From positions 1,798,001 through 1,862,000 of the forward strand of contig NZ_CP109999.1 of NCBI RefSeq assembly GCF_025947145.1: a stretch of 64,000 nucleotides of DNA, written 5' to 3'. Shown one piece after another: positions 28,197 to 36,701 of the stretch; the first letter of the stretch is position 1; each line of letters opens with the position of its first letter. A program made the position numbers and the translations under genes. The notes beneath the pieces are model-generated. The model was not told the DNA's origin and searched no databases. It saw only the letters and a program-made list of their open reading frames with translations. The DNA is from Flavobacterium sp. N1994. Lineage in GTDB: Bacteria; Bacteroidota; Bacteroidia; Flavobacteriales; Flavobacteriaceae.

Positions 28197-28204
28197 ATCT
28201 CGTT

Positions 28205-29038
28205 ATGGAAAAGAAAGAACTGCACTATATTCATTCATCAGCAGAATATGTAGACCAATTTATAAAATTATTGATTGATTATTCTCCCAAATTAATTTCG
28301 GCATTAATCATTCTTTTTATTGGATTGTATGCTATTCGTATCATTAATCGTTTGGTAAGACGAATCATGGTGAAGCGAGAATTAGACCCAACCTTATCTA
28401 CCTTTTTAGCTGATAGTTTGCTTTGGGCTATGCGCTTTTTACTATTCATAACCTTTATTTCTAAATTAGGAATTGAAACTTCTTCTTTCGTAGCTATTCT
28501 TGGAGCGGTTGGTTTAGCGGTAGGTTTGTCTTTACAAGGTTCGTTATCCAATTTCGCGGGTGGTGTGTTGATTATTTTATTCAAGCCATTTAAAGTTGGA
28601 GATTCGATAGAAGCGCAAAACGTAGCAGGAACCGTAAGTGAGATTCAGATTTTTGTTACCAAATTAGTCACCGGAAACAATCAAACTATTTTTGTTCCAA
28701 ACGGTATTTTGTCTAATGGCGTCATCACCAACTTTTCTATAGGAAAAAATAGAAGAGCCAACTTACTTTTCAATATTTCCTATGAAACGAATATAAAAAC
28801 GGCTAAGGAAATTGTGATGCAGGTATTAGAAAACCACCCAAAGGTTTTAAAAACACCAGCACCAACAGTAGTAGTCAATCTTTTAACCGACTCTGCCATA
28901 CAATTAGCGATTCGCCCTTGGTCAAAAAATATTGATTTTAGCGATATGTGTTCCGATGTTTTAGAGGAATTTAAAGAAGCGTTTGATAAAGCCGGTATAG
29001 TGATTCAGCCTTTTGTGAAAGAGGCTTCTAAGAAGTAA
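28205..29038 (+). CDS. Small-conductance mechanosensitive channel (MscS family)
   Basis: A 277-residue inner membrane channel that opens under membrane tension to release solutes. Three membrane segments (about residues 27-45, 65-85 and 92-120) precede the pore helix pattern GAVGLAVGLSLQGSLSNFAGG, then the cytoplasmic MscS beta and alpha/beta domains (FKPFKVGD, IFVPNG and TNFS). Length matches the short MscS type. ATG 28205 begins MEKKEL; the frame extends to a TTG inside the promoter box and hairpin, which is rejected. The 3' end overlaps the convergent tsaB by 11 bases. Confidence 0.94.
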   Translation: MEKKELHYIHSSAEYVDQFIKLLIDYSPKLISALIILFIGLYAIRIINRLVRRIMVKRELDPTLSTFLADSLLWAMRFLLFITFISKLGIETSSFVAILGAVGLAVGLSLQGSLSNFAGGVLIILFKPFKVGDSIEAQNVAGTVSEIQIFVTKLVTGNNQTIFVPNGILSNGVITNFSIGKNRRANLLFNISYETNIKTAKEIVMQVLENHPKVLKTPAPTVVVNLLTDSAIQLAIRPWSKNIDFSDMCSDVLEEFKEAFDKAGIVIQPFVKEASKK

Positions 29039-29699
29039 TTTTCTTTGCCACCATAAAATCCTTTAAATAAAAAGGCTCAAAATACGCCACATCCTCAAAG
29101 TCATTTTTGGTAAACTTTTCATAGCTCAAGGCACTCATTTCTTGGGCTGAAGGAAAAATGATTTCGGGAAGGAAATGGAAATTATCTTTTAGCAAAACCG
29201 TTTGGCATTTCTCTTGACAATCCCCAATAAAGTAAATAGGTTCTGTTATATCGCTATAACTTTCCTCGGTGAGCACTTCTGCTTGGACTTCCATGATTTT
29301 GGTGTGATTGGCATCAAAAACAGCGCTGTACACTTCCATTCTTCTTGCGTCAATCATTGGGACAATTAATCCGGTTTCAATTATAACTTGTTTCGCCAAC
29401 GCCTGCAAAGTATCCACAGAAATCAGAGGAATTCCCAAGGCGTAGCACAAACCTTTTGCGGTAGAAACGCCAATTCGTAAACCCGTATAAGAACCTGGCC
29501 CTTTACTTACCGCAATAGCTTTCAACTCATGAACGGCAACTCCTGTTTCTTTTAAAATTTCTTCAATAAAAACATGTAGTTTTTCGGCGTGAGAATATCC
29601 TGCTTCTGCGATTTCTTTACACAAAATAGTGTCGCCATTCTTGGCCAAAGCCACCGAACAGTTCTTAGTGGCCGTTTCTATGTTAAGGATATAAGTCAA
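29028..29699 (-). CDS. tsaB: tRNA threonylcarbamoyladenosine biosynthesis protein TsaB
   Basis: TsaB (YeaZ) scaffolds TsaD and TsaE, which transfer the threonylcarbamoyl group to A37 of ANN-decoding tRNAs. The 223-residue protein has the ASKHA-fold start ILNIETATKNCSVALAKNG and the highly conserved SKGPGSYTGLRIG. The start codon is TTG at 29699, giving MTYILNIETATKN, the family N-terminus; no ATG is available nearby. It follows the HlyD adaptor gene by 11 bases on the same strand and overlaps mscS at its 3' end. Confidence 0.94.
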   Translation of the reverse strand: MTYILNIETATKNCSVALAKNGDTILCKEIAEAGYSHAEKLHVFIEEILKETGVAVHELKAIAVSKGPGSYTGLRIGVSTAKGLCYALGIPLISVDTLQALAKQVIIETGLIVPMIDARRMEVYSAVFDANHTKIMEVQAEVLTEESYSDITEPIYFIGDCQEKCQTVLLKDNFHFLPEIIFPSAQEMSALSYEKFTKNDFEDVAYFEPFYLKDFMVAKKITS

Positions 29700-29710
29700 A
29701 GGGAAGTGAT

Positions 29711-31003
29711 TTATTTTTTCTCTTTATCCGATTTTTGCAAAGTGACCTTGTCGCCCGAATTGAGGTCTTTGGTAACAGTGGTATAAGGTCCTGTAATGAT
29801 GACATCCCCTTTCTTTAGGCCGGAAATTATTTCAATATTAGTATCATCTTGAATTCCAGTTTTCACCACTCTGATTTTGGCTTTATTTCCCTCTTTTACA
29901 AAAACACATTCAAATTTTTTATCGCTTTTAGAAGCTACTTTTTTGTCTTCGCTTTCGTCTTTTACTTCGTATTTTTTAGTGGCTGCTGTATCTGCTTTGA
30001 TAACTACAGAACTTATTGGCACACCAATCACTTTCTCTTTGCGTTTTGTAATGATGTCAACCGTTGCGGTCATTCCTGGTCTGAAAGGCGAATAGGTTTC
30101 TGGTTTTCCTGCTAATAAATCTTGGTAGGATTCTTTTAAAATTCTAACTTTTACTTTAAAATTAGTCACCTGATCCGCTGTAGTTGCCGTACTTGCCGAG
30201 TTAGAAATGCTGGTTACAATTCCTTTAAACTCTTTTTTCAAATAGGCATCAACTTGAATTTTAGTGCTGTCTCCGATATTAATTTTTACAATGTCATTTT
30301 CATTCACGTCCACTTCCACTTCCATATTGTTCAAGTTGGCCACTCGCATTAACTCGGTTCCCGTCATTTGTTGCGTTCCTAAAATTCTTTCTCCTAGTTC
30401 AACGCTCAACTTAGAAATAGTTCCATCGGCTGGCGCATAAATAGTGGTTCTTCCTAAATTATCTGTAGATTCTTTTACCGTTGCTGAAGCACTTTGCACA
30501 TTGTAATACGCCGATTCTTTGCTGGCTTTAGCTACTTCAAAAGAAGCAGTAGCTTTGTCCCAATCAGATTTAGAGATGATACCTTTGTCAAACAACGTTT
30601 TGTTTCTTTCGAAGTTGGCTTTAGCTTCTTTAAAAGAGGCATCGGCTTGACTTAAACCAGCTTTAGTTCCAGATAAATTCGAGATAGAACGTTTCAATCC
30701 TGAAGTATATAAATCGGGATTAATTTTTACCAAAAGTTGTCCTTTTTTGACTACTTGTCCTTCTTTTACAGGCAGATCAATAATTTCTCCCGATACTTGA
30801 GAGGATATTTTAACTTCTATTTCAGGTTGGATTTTTCCTGTTGCAGAAACGGTTTCTACTATGGTAATTTCATCTGCTTTAGCTGTTTCAACTTGTACAG
30901 AATTATCATTACTTCCAATAATCCCTTTTGATTTTAATGCAACAAGTGTTATAATTAGTACGATAACAACTCCAACTAGTATATAAATTCTCTTTTTTGA
31001 CAT
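29711..31003 (-). CDS. HlyD/MacA-type periplasmic adaptor subunit of an efflux system
   Basis: A 430-residue membrane fusion protein with an N-terminal membrane anchor (residues 5-24). It has a lipoyl-like half (IIDLPVKEGQVVKKGQLL), a coiled-coil hairpin (about 95-175), the second lipoyl half (TIYAPADGTISKL), then beta-barrel and membrane-proximal domains (ISGLKKGDVIITGP). It bridges an inner membrane transporter to TolC. The adjacent upstream gene is the TolC partner; no ABC permease or RND pump is adjacent, so the pump must be encoded elsewhere. A low-complexity Lys/Asp/Ser stretch (about residues 335-360) interrupts the C-terminal part. Confidence 0.93.
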   Translation of the reverse strand: MSKKRIYILVGVVIVLIITLVALKSKGIIGSNDNSVQVETAKADEITIVETVSATGKIQPEIEVKISSQVSGEIIDLPVKEGQVVKKGQLLVKINPDLYTSGLKRSISNLSGTKAGLSQADASFKEAKANFERNKTLFDKGIISKSDWDKATASFEVAKASKESAYYNVQSASATVKESTDNLGRTTIYAPADGTISKLSVELGERILGTQQMTGTELMRVANLNNMEVEVDVNENDIVKINIGDSTKIQVDAYLKKEFKGIVTSISNSASTATTADQVTNFKVKVRILKESYQDLLAGKPETYSPFRPGMTATVDIITKRKEKVIGVPISSVVIKADTAATKKYEVKDESEDKKVASKSDKKFECVFVKEGNKAKIRVVKTGIQDDTNIEIISGLKKGDVIITGPYTTVTKDLNSGDKVTLQKSDKEKK

Positions 31004-31006
31004 GAT

Positions 31007-32449
31007 TTATTGTTTTTGAATGATTGGGATTCCAAAATAAAGTTCTACTACTTTCATTTTAAAGATGTAATCGTATTTGGCACGAATAGCATCCGATTGT
31101 GCTGTTGAATATAGGGTTTGTGATTGATTAAAATCGAAGGCATTCATCATTCCCACAGCATACTTTTCTTTAGCATAATTAAAAGCTTCTTGTCTTGCTT
31201 CTAACGTTGCTGTTGAGGATTCATAAGTTTTCAAAGCGCCTTTAGCATCTGAAATGGCTTTATACACATTGGTTTTCAAATCAATTTTGGCTTGTTCAAA
31301 GGCATTTTTAGATTTTTCGTAACTCACTTTGCTTCTTTCTAAATTACCTCTGGCAGAGAATCCATTGAAAATCGGAATTCTTAACTCCAATCCAAAATTA
31401 TGTCCTTTGTTGTTGCTAAACTGATCAAAAACGGGAGCGGCTTTACTGAAAACAGGTAAAAAATTAGGTTCGATAACGTTTTGTCCTGTTCCTTCAACCT
31501 GACCAATTATTGACGTTGGATTGGCTAAATTAGGAGTAAAACCAGTAACTCTGTCGGAATAACTCGCTCTGGTACTGAAGCTATAAAAACCTGTCAAAGT
31601 GGGTAACAATGCCCCTCTTGCTATTTTTACATTTCGTTCTGCTATATCAATGTTCGCCTGAGCGATTTTGATTTCAACTCTAACCTGATTGGCTTTCTCA
31701 ACAATAGCCTGAGGTGTTTCTAACATCACTGGACTTGGTTTTGCTTCCAAATCAACATCGGCTATATCAAAATTTTCAAAATCATCTAAAACCAACAGTT
31801 GCGCTAAACTTAATCGGGAGATTAGCAAACTATTCTCGGCAGCTACTACTTTTTGTTTATCCGCTGCTAGTGTTGCTTTCATGTCTAACAAATCGCCTTT
31901 CGGCACAGAGCCAGCATCTACTAATTCCTGTGAACGAACTAATTGTTTTTCAGCATACGCCAACTGCGCTTGTTGCACTTTTAGATTTTCTCTGTTGAAT
32001 AGAATATCTAAGTAAGCATTTGCCACATAGAGCGAAATATCTTCCTGCATTTTGGTCAACTGATATTGTCCTGCTAATTGGGAAAGCTTTGCTTTTCTTA
32101 AACGGTTTTGATTTTGCAACCCTTTATAAATGTCAATACTAGAATTTAAACTAGCAGAAGTATACTGAATCGTTTGATTTTCTAAAAGACCCGTGGTGAT
32201 GTTTTGGTTTAAACCAATATTCCAGGAATGAGAAGCACCTCCGTTAAGAGTAGGCAGAAAACTACCAACCGCCATTTTTTTATCGATAGCCGCTGCTTTT
32301 AAATCGAGTTCTGACTGTTTGATGGAAATATTGTTTTTTAAAGCATATTCTACACATTCCTGCAAGGTCCAATTTTTAACTTGTGCCTGACTAATGAAGC
32401 CTGAAATAAGTATAGAAAAGAAAAGAATTTTTTGTATTATATTTTTCAT
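31007..32449 (-). CDS. TolC family outer membrane efflux protein
   Basis: A 480-residue protein with a signal peptide ending near FISQAQ. Two repeated OEP domains of long alpha hairpins follow (markers NNISIKQSELDLKAA, ELVDAGSVPKGDLLDMKA and the second-half EKYAVGMMNAFDFNQSQ). It forms the trimeric outer membrane exit duct. It is the first gene of a TolC-HlyD-tsaB unit; only 3 bases separate it from the adaptor gene. A full TAnnTTTG box lies 38-45 bases upstream. Confidence 0.94.
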   Translation of the reverse strand: MKNIIQKILFFSILISGFISQAQVKNWTLQECVEYALKNNISIKQSELDLKAAAIDKKMAVGSFLPTLNGGASHSWNIGLNQNITTGLLENQTIQYTSASLNSSIDIYKGLQNQNRLRKAKLSQLAGQYQLTKMQEDISLYVANAYLDILFNRENLKVQQAQLAYAEKQLVRSQELVDAGSVPKGDLLDMKATLAADKQKVVAAENSLLISRLSLAQLLVLDDFENFDIADVDLEAKPSPVMLETPQAIVEKANQVRVEIKIAQANIDIAERNVKIARGALLPTLTGFYSFSTRASYSDRVTGFTPNLANPTSIIGQVEGTGQNVIEPNFLPVFSKAAPVFDQFSNNKGHNFGLELRIPIFNGFSARGNLERSKVSYEKSKNAFEQAKIDLKTNVYKAISDAKGALKTYESSTATLEARQEAFNYAKEKYAVGMMNAFDFNQSQTLYSTAQSDAIRAKYDYIFKMKVVELYFGIPIIQKQ

Positions 32450-32486
32450 AATAATCAGGTTTGCTAACCTTACTTTTTCTAAGAAA

Positions 32487-32494
32487 CAAAGATA
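32487..32494 (-). promoter_or_regulatory. -7 box for the TolC-HlyD-tsaB unit
   Basis: On the minus strand the bases read TATCTTTG, a full match to TAnnTTTG, 38 bases upstream of the TolC ATG (32449). Confidence 0.5.
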
Positions 32495-32585
32495 TGATTT
32501 TTGCGTTTCAATTGCCTATTGAAAGACATACAACTTTAGTCCTACCTTTTTTGATAATGTTACACCATTTTACATTTTTTACTTT

Positions 32586-32593
32586 TATTTTTG
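32586..32593 (+). promoter_or_regulatory. -7 box for the DUF4403 lipoprotein gene
   Basis: TATTTTTG fully matches TAnnTTTG and ends 17 bases before the ATG at 32611. The frame upstream of that ATG runs through this box and is not coding. Confidence 0.6.
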
Positions 32594-32610
32594 CCGAAAA
32601 TATATTTCAA

Positions 32611-34005
32611 ATGAAGTCTTTCCTGAAATCTACGTTCCCTCTTGTTGTGATTTCTATCTTGTACACAAGTTGTTCTACCACTCAAAAAATAGAAGCCTTA
32701 AAGCCTTTGCCTTCTGATGATGCACCCATGGTTTATAACACCAAAACATCATTCGTGAACATGCCTTTGCAAATTACATTGAAGGAAATTGAAAACCAAT
32801 TGAATAAAACGTTGAGTGGAGAAATTTATAACGATTCTGATTTAGAAGACGATAAAACCGAAATGAAAATCACCAAAACAGGACCAATCCGATTGGTAGA
32901 AAAAAATGGAAAGATAGAAACTATTTTACCTTTGAAAATTTGGTCAAAATTTAAATACGGCACCGATTTCATGGGATTAAATGATACTCGTGAAGTCAAC
33001 TTAAACGGAACCTTTACTTTACTTAGCGATGTGAAGTTATCGAATTGGAAGATGTCAACCACTTCAAAAATTGAAGATTTCTATTGGGTCGAAAGTCCAT
33101 CAATACTAGTAGCCGGAAGAAATGTTCCTATTACTTATATCATCAATCCAACACTTTCAATTTTCAAATCGAAAATTGCCAAAAAAATAGATGAAGCCAT
33201 TGTAAATTCCTGTGATTTCAAACCTTATGTTTTGGATGTTTTGGAAAAAATGAGTACGCCTTTTTTAACTAGCGAACAATACCAAACTTGGTTTAAGCTA
33301 ATTCCGATAGAAGTGTATGTTACCGATGCTGTCTTGGATAAAACCCAAATCAATATGGATTTAGGATTGAAATGCAGTATGCAAACGATGGTGGGTTTAA
33401 AACCAAAAAATAGCTTTGATAAAAATGCAGTTCAGTTTAAAGCAGTATCTAAAATTCCAGAAAAACTAACTGCAAACGTAGCAGCTATCTCTACTTATGA
33501 AAGTGCTTCACAACTTATCTCTTCTAATTTTCAAGGAAAAGAATTTGTCTCTGGTAGTCGAAAAATTGTAGTGCAAAAAGTAGGTTTGTGGCAAAGAGAT
33601 GGTAAAATCATTATTGCGTTAGACATGACCGGAAGCATCAATGGAACCATCTATTTATCTGGGATTCCTAATTATAATGCCGTAACGAAAGAAATCTATT
33701 TTGATCAAATGGATTACGTTTTAGACACCAAAGGGCTTCTAACCCGCACCGCTAACTGGCTATTACAAGGTGTGATTTTAAGAAAAATTCAGGAAACCTG
33801 TCGTTATTCTATTAAGCAAAATTTAGACGAAGGCAAGAAAAGTTTACTTCCTTATTTGAATAATTTCTCTCCAATGAAAGGCGTATATGTCAACGGAACT
33901 ATGAGTGATTTTGAATTTGAAAAAGTAGAAGTGACCAACAAAGCCATCATTGCTTTTATTACGACAACTGGAAAAATGAGTGTGAGAATTGATGGTATGG
34001 ATTAA
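32611..34005 (+). CDS. DUF4403 family lipoprotein
   Basis: A 464-residue protein. ATG 32611 begins a lipoprotein signal (MKSFLKSTFPLVVISILYTS) with the lipobox cysteine at position 21 (LYTSC). The frame extends 50 codons upstream to another start, but that region contains a promoter box and does not resemble the family. The mature part is beta-rich and matches DUF4403 as I recognise it (segments PLQITLKEIENQLNK, FYWVESPSILVAGRNVPI and GLLTRTANWLL). Function unknown. It is monocistronic and faces the convergent small-gene end of the SCO operon. Confidence 0.82.
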   Translation: MKSFLKSTFPLVVISILYTSCSTTQKIEALKPLPSDDAPMVYNTKTSFVNMPLQITLKEIENQLNKTLSGEIYNDSDLEDDKTEMKITKTGPIRLVEKNGKIETILPLKIWSKFKYGTDFMGLNDTREVNLNGTFTLLSDVKLSNWKMSTTSKIEDFYWVESPSILVAGRNVPITYIINPTLSIFKSKIAKKIDEAIVNSCDFKPYVLDVLEKMSTPFLTSEQYQTWFKLIPIEVYVTDAVLDKTQINMDLGLKCSMQTMVGLKPKNSFDKNAVQFKAVSKIPEKLTANVAAISTYESASQLISSNFQGKEFVSGSRKIVVQKVGLWQRDGKIIIALDMTGSINGTIYLSGIPNYNAVTKEIYFDQMDYVLDTKGLLTRTANWLLQGVILRKIQETCRYSIKQNLDEGKKSLLPYLNNFSPMKGVYVNGTMSDFEFEKVEVTNKAIIAFITTTGKMSVRIDGMD

Positions 34006-34033
34006 ATTCAGAATGCCGATTTAGAAATACCGT

Positions 34034-34249
34034 TTATTTCTTCTTGTAATACATTTTATAAATCACAAACCCAATCACAGCCACCAAAATATAAGGAATC
34101 GCCATAAGGAAAACGATACCATCATTTACGGCTTCTACTTTAGTCTTGTTGCCTTCACTTTCTAAGGAAGCACGACACATAGCACATTGGGAGAAAGAGT
34201 TTAGAGAAAAGAAGCAAGAAATAAGAAGCAAGAAAAAAATGTTTTTCAA
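34034..34249 (-). CDS. Small membrane protein with CAMCRA (CxxC) motif, end of the SCO operon
   Basis: A 71-residue protein if started at the TTG at 34249: signal-like LKNIFFLLLISCFFSLNSFSQ, then CAMCRASLESEG with a CxxC pair and a C-terminal membrane segment (VFLMAIPYILVAVIGFVIYKMYY). An ATG at 34300, overlapping the DUF420 gene by 11 bases, gives an 88-residue version, but the extra 17 residues are encoded by a repeat (34273-34290) that has an inverted partner inside the gene, so they look non-native. The CxxC and the position next to SCO and oxidase genes suggest a copper or redox role in oxidase assembly, which is inference. Confidence 0.65.
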   Translation of the reverse strand: MKNIFFLLLISCFFSLNSFSQCAMCRASLESEGNKTKVEAVNDGIVFLMAIPYILVAVIGFVIYKMYYKKK

Positions 34250-34290
34250 ACTAAATGGTCTTATCGGTTGTCTCTTACTTCTTGCTTCTT
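34209..34290. repeat. Inverted GAAGCAAGAA-type repeat inside the small-gene start
   Basis: AAGAAGCAAGAAATAAGA (34209-34226) and TCTTACTTCTTGCTTCTT (34273-34290) are reverse complements at 17 of 18 positions, with a further GAAGCAAGAA copy at 34225-34234. They bracket the likely TTG start and the signal peptide region of the small CxxC gene. Confidence 0.7.
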
Positions 34291-34883
34291 TAATTGGCAT
34301 AATACGGAGAAATCATTAAGTATACCACAACTCCCGTAACAGCCACATATAACCAAAGTGGAAAAGTAAATTTGGCTAATATTTTATGTTTATCAAATGT
34401 TTTAGCTAGAGCTCTTACATAGGTAATTAAGACCAAAGGAATAATTGCAACCGATAACAAAATATGGGTAAGCAAAATAAATAAATAGACATTACGAGTA
34501 GAGCCTGCGTTTACTTTCTCTATTGCATCTAAAAATCCATTACCATCAACATCACCATAAATAGTAGAATCTGTCGTCATGTGATAAGCCACATACATTA
34601 CAAGAAAAACTACAGAACAGGCAATTGCCATCGTCATCAATCTTTCATGCACTTTTTGATTCCCATTTTTAATAGCCAATACAGCCATGATTAAAAGTAA
34701 TGCCGTAAGACCATTGATAGAAGCATAAATAGGGGGTAAAAAAGATAGAGGTTCTACTATGACCCCAAAATCTTTTAGTTTCACAGAGAACAAAATAGCA
34801 ACTGCCACTGGAATTAGTATGGATACAAAAATTATGGGTGTTCTAAGTCTCTTTTCTAAGGTTGTTGTATCTGAATTATTCAT
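34290..34883 (-). CDS. DUF420 domain-containing membrane protein
   Basis: A 197-residue protein with about five membrane segments (roughly residues 17-35, 47-66, 83-103, 131-152 and 170-190). The pattern FLPPIYASINGLTALLLI and the conserved histidines (HERLMT, AYHMT and LTHILLS) match DUF420, the family that includes CtaM, required for heme-copper oxidase maturation in Firmicutes. It overlaps the SCO gene by 8 bases, so it belongs to the oxidase assembly operon. An oxidase-assembly role is inference from family and context. Confidence 0.88.
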   Translation of the reverse strand: MNNSDTTTLEKRLRTPIIFVSILIPVAVAILFSVKLKDFGVIVEPLSFLPPIYASINGLTALLLIMAVLAIKNGNQKVHERLMTMAIACSVVFLVMYVAYHMTTDSTIYGDVDGNGFLDAIEKVNAGSTRNVYLFILLTHILLSVAIIPLVLITYVRALAKTFDKHKILAKFTFPLWLYVAVTGVVVYLMISPYYAN

Positions 34884-35559
34884 TTAGTAATTTTTTAATG
34901 TCTTCTGTAATTGCTTTAACTCCTTTTTTTTCTAAACCGTCGTAATATAAAATAGGGTTCCCAAAATCATCTTCTCTGCATCTTATATTTCCGTTTTTAT
35001 CAATCAAAGCAAAAAGCCCTGAATGTTCAAAACCACCATTTACATTTTTATTTTCGCCAGCATACAAATTAAATCCTTTGTTGGCAATATTGAAAATATA
35101 ATCTTTGTCTCCCGTTAATAAATGCCAGTTAGAAGATTTTACTCCCAATTTCTGAGCATGTTCTTTCAAAATAGCTGAAGTATCATGTTCTGGGTTTATG
35201 GAAATAGAGGCGATACCAAAGTTAGGATTGCCAAAAAAAACATTTTGAATATCTACCATATTTCTATTCATTATAGGACAAATAGAAGGACAAGTTGTGA
35301 AGAAAAATTCAACCAAATAAACTTTCCCTTTATAAGTTTCATTAGTGATTTTTATTCCATTTTGATCTGTTAATTCCCATTTAGGAGCTGGGCCAATTTT
35401 TCTAAGACCTGTTTCTGGATTTTTGTGATTAGAAATGGCATCTATTCGATCGCCTTGTACTACAGTATTGTTTTTTATTCTTTCAATAATTTTTGGAATG
35501 AAAATGATTCCAAAAACTAATACGATAAAGGATAAGCCTATATAGGATTTGCTTTTCAT
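34876..35559 (-). CDS. SCO family copper chaperone for cytochrome oxidase
   Basis: A 227-residue thioredoxin-fold protein anchored by an N-terminal membrane segment (residues 7-24). The copper-binding CPSIC motif (C90, C94) and the distal histidine (H179, in FEHSGLF) are both present, so it should deliver copper to the CuA site of subunit II or reduce its cysteines. It lies 9 bases downstream of a shorter relative lacking the cysteines and overlaps the DUF420 gene. Confidence 0.93.
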   Translation of the reverse strand: MKSKSYIGLSFIVLVFGIIFIPKIIERIKNNTVVQGDRIDAISNHKNPETGLRKIGPAPKWELTDQNGIKITNETYKGKVYLVEFFFTTCPSICPIMNRNMVDIQNVFFGNPNFGIASISINPEHDTSAILKEHAQKLGVKSSNWHLLTGDKDYIFNIANKGFNLYAGENKNVNGGFEHSGLFALIDKNGNIRCREDDFGNPILYYDGLEKKGVKAITEDIKKLLNE

Positions 35560-35568
35560 GACAATAAT

Positions 35569-36234
35569 CTAAATTTCTCTTGTGGCGTTATGATTTTTTT
35601 TAAGTGCGGCTCTATATTCATAAATGATGATTTTCATGTCATCCATCATCTTATTATACAAATCCGATACATAAATGGTGCTATACCCTTCTTTGTATTC
35701 AGGTGTCCCTTTTTGGTCTTGCCCTTTTCTTCCTCTCAAATTTCTTTTCTTATCAACAATAAATACATTTGGAGTAGCTAGGGTATTATCAAGTTTACCT
35801 ACCAAGTGAAGTTTGTCATAGAACGCTGTTATTTCATTTGGCGAAGCAAATACAAAATTCCATCCTTTATGGGTTCCTAATTTTTTAATGTCTAATTTTA
35901 ATAATTCCTGAACCTGATTTTGTGTGCCATCAGGAAGAACCATTATCACTTGAAAATCTTTAAAATCTTTATACTTATCATAGATGATTTCATAAAGGTT
36001 AAAAAAATTGCCTTTGTGTTTCATTACATCACTTCCAATAAATCCAAGTATAGTGATTTTATTGGTTAACTTAACTTGTTTATTGTCTAAGGTTTTCCAA
36101 GAAGTTATTTCAGGAATATCTTTGGTGATGGTAGGCAAAGAAATAAAACTATTGACACCCGAAGCAAAAAAAAGATACGCAACAATAGGTAGAACAAACA
36201 GTACAAAAAGGACAATATTTTTTTTCATTTTCAT
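35569..36234 (-). CDS. SCO-like thioredoxin-fold membrane-anchored protein lacking CxxxC
   Basis: A 221-residue protein with an N-terminal membrane anchor (about residues 5-24). Then a domain resembling SCO/thioredoxin proteins in layout (ITSWKTLDNKQVKLTNKITILGFIG, TPNVFIVDKKRNLRGRKG), but with no cysteines in the active-site region, so it cannot bind copper in the SCO manner. First gene of the SCO-DUF420-CxxC unit, with its own -7 box 18 bases upstream. It may act as a structural partner of the true SCO downstream. Two ATGs (36234, 36228) are possible. I do not recognise a named family with certainty. Confidence 0.7.
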   Translation of the reverse strand: MKMKKNIVLFVLFVLPIVAYLFFASGVNSFISLPTITKDIPEITSWKTLDNKQVKLTNKITILGFIGSDVMKHKGNFFNLYEIIYDKYKDFKDFQVIMVLPDGTQNQVQELLKLDIKKLGTHKGWNFVFASPNEITAFYDKLHLVGKLDNTLATPNVFIVDKKRNLRGRKGQDQKGTPEYKEGYSTIYVSDLYNKMMDDMKIIIYEYRAALKKNHNATREI

Positions 36235-36251
36235 AGTGAAAAACAGTTGTA

Positions 36252-36259
36252 CAAAAATA
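36252..36259 (-). promoter_or_regulatory. -7 box for the SCO-like operon
   Basis: On the minus strand the bases read TATTTTTG, a full match to TAnnTTTG, directly after the terminator of the oxidase-subunit operon and 18 bases before the ATG at 36234. Confidence 0.6.
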
Positions 36260-36303
36260 AAAAAATCCCGCCTTGTATTATAAACTAGACGGGACTTTTT
36301 TTT
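36260..36303 (-). terminator. Terminator after the cyoE-cox operon
   Basis: On the minus strand an 8-bp stem with one G-T wobble (36287-36294 with 36266-36273) is followed by a T-run (36260-36265). The other flank is also T/A-rich. It follows the subunit IV stop at 36318. Confidence 0.85.
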
Positions 36304-36317
36304 GAATTAATATAGTG

Positions 36318-36680
36318 TTAAAAATTCCATTTAATGGTAGAATTTTTAAAAACCTCAAAAACGTAATTAGCTTCTACTAAAAGGATAAATAATAAATACA
36401 ATACTAGGAAGATTACCGTTCCAACTACGGCCCATCGTAAAGTGCTTTTTTCACCTTCCATGTGCATGAAAGCCCAAACAATATAATAAGCTTTGTATAA
36501 CGTTAGTATGATGAATATCCAGTTTAATAAATTCATGCTTAAAAAATTGTTCATGAACAAAGCTTCTGGTCTAATAATCCCTAAGGTTACCTCTACTGTA
36601 GTTACAACAGACAAAAGGGCAAAAACCAACCAAATTCTTTTTGTATTAGATACGTGCTCGTGTGCGTGATCGTGTGACAT
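36318..36680 (-). CDS. Cytochrome c oxidase subunit IV family protein
   Basis: A 120-residue membrane protein with three predicted helices (about residues 14-34, 46-66 and 80-103). The pattern VTTVEVTLGIIRPE and AYYIVWAFMHMEGEK matches the bacterial COX IV (CaaD-like) family. The N-terminus is histidine-rich (HDHAHEH). It follows the subunit III gene in the oxidase operon and stands before a terminator. Probably stabilises the oxidase whose subunits I and II are encoded near 56-59 kb. Confidence 0.9.
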   Translation of the reverse strand: MSHDHAHEHVSNTKRIWLVFALLSVVTTVEVTLGIIRPEALFMNNFLSMNLLNWIFIILTLYKAYYIVWAFMHMEGEKSTLRWAVVGTVIFLVLYLLFILLVEANYVFEVFKNSTIKWNF

Positions 36681-36701
36681 AATATAAATTTTTGTAAAAA
36701 A

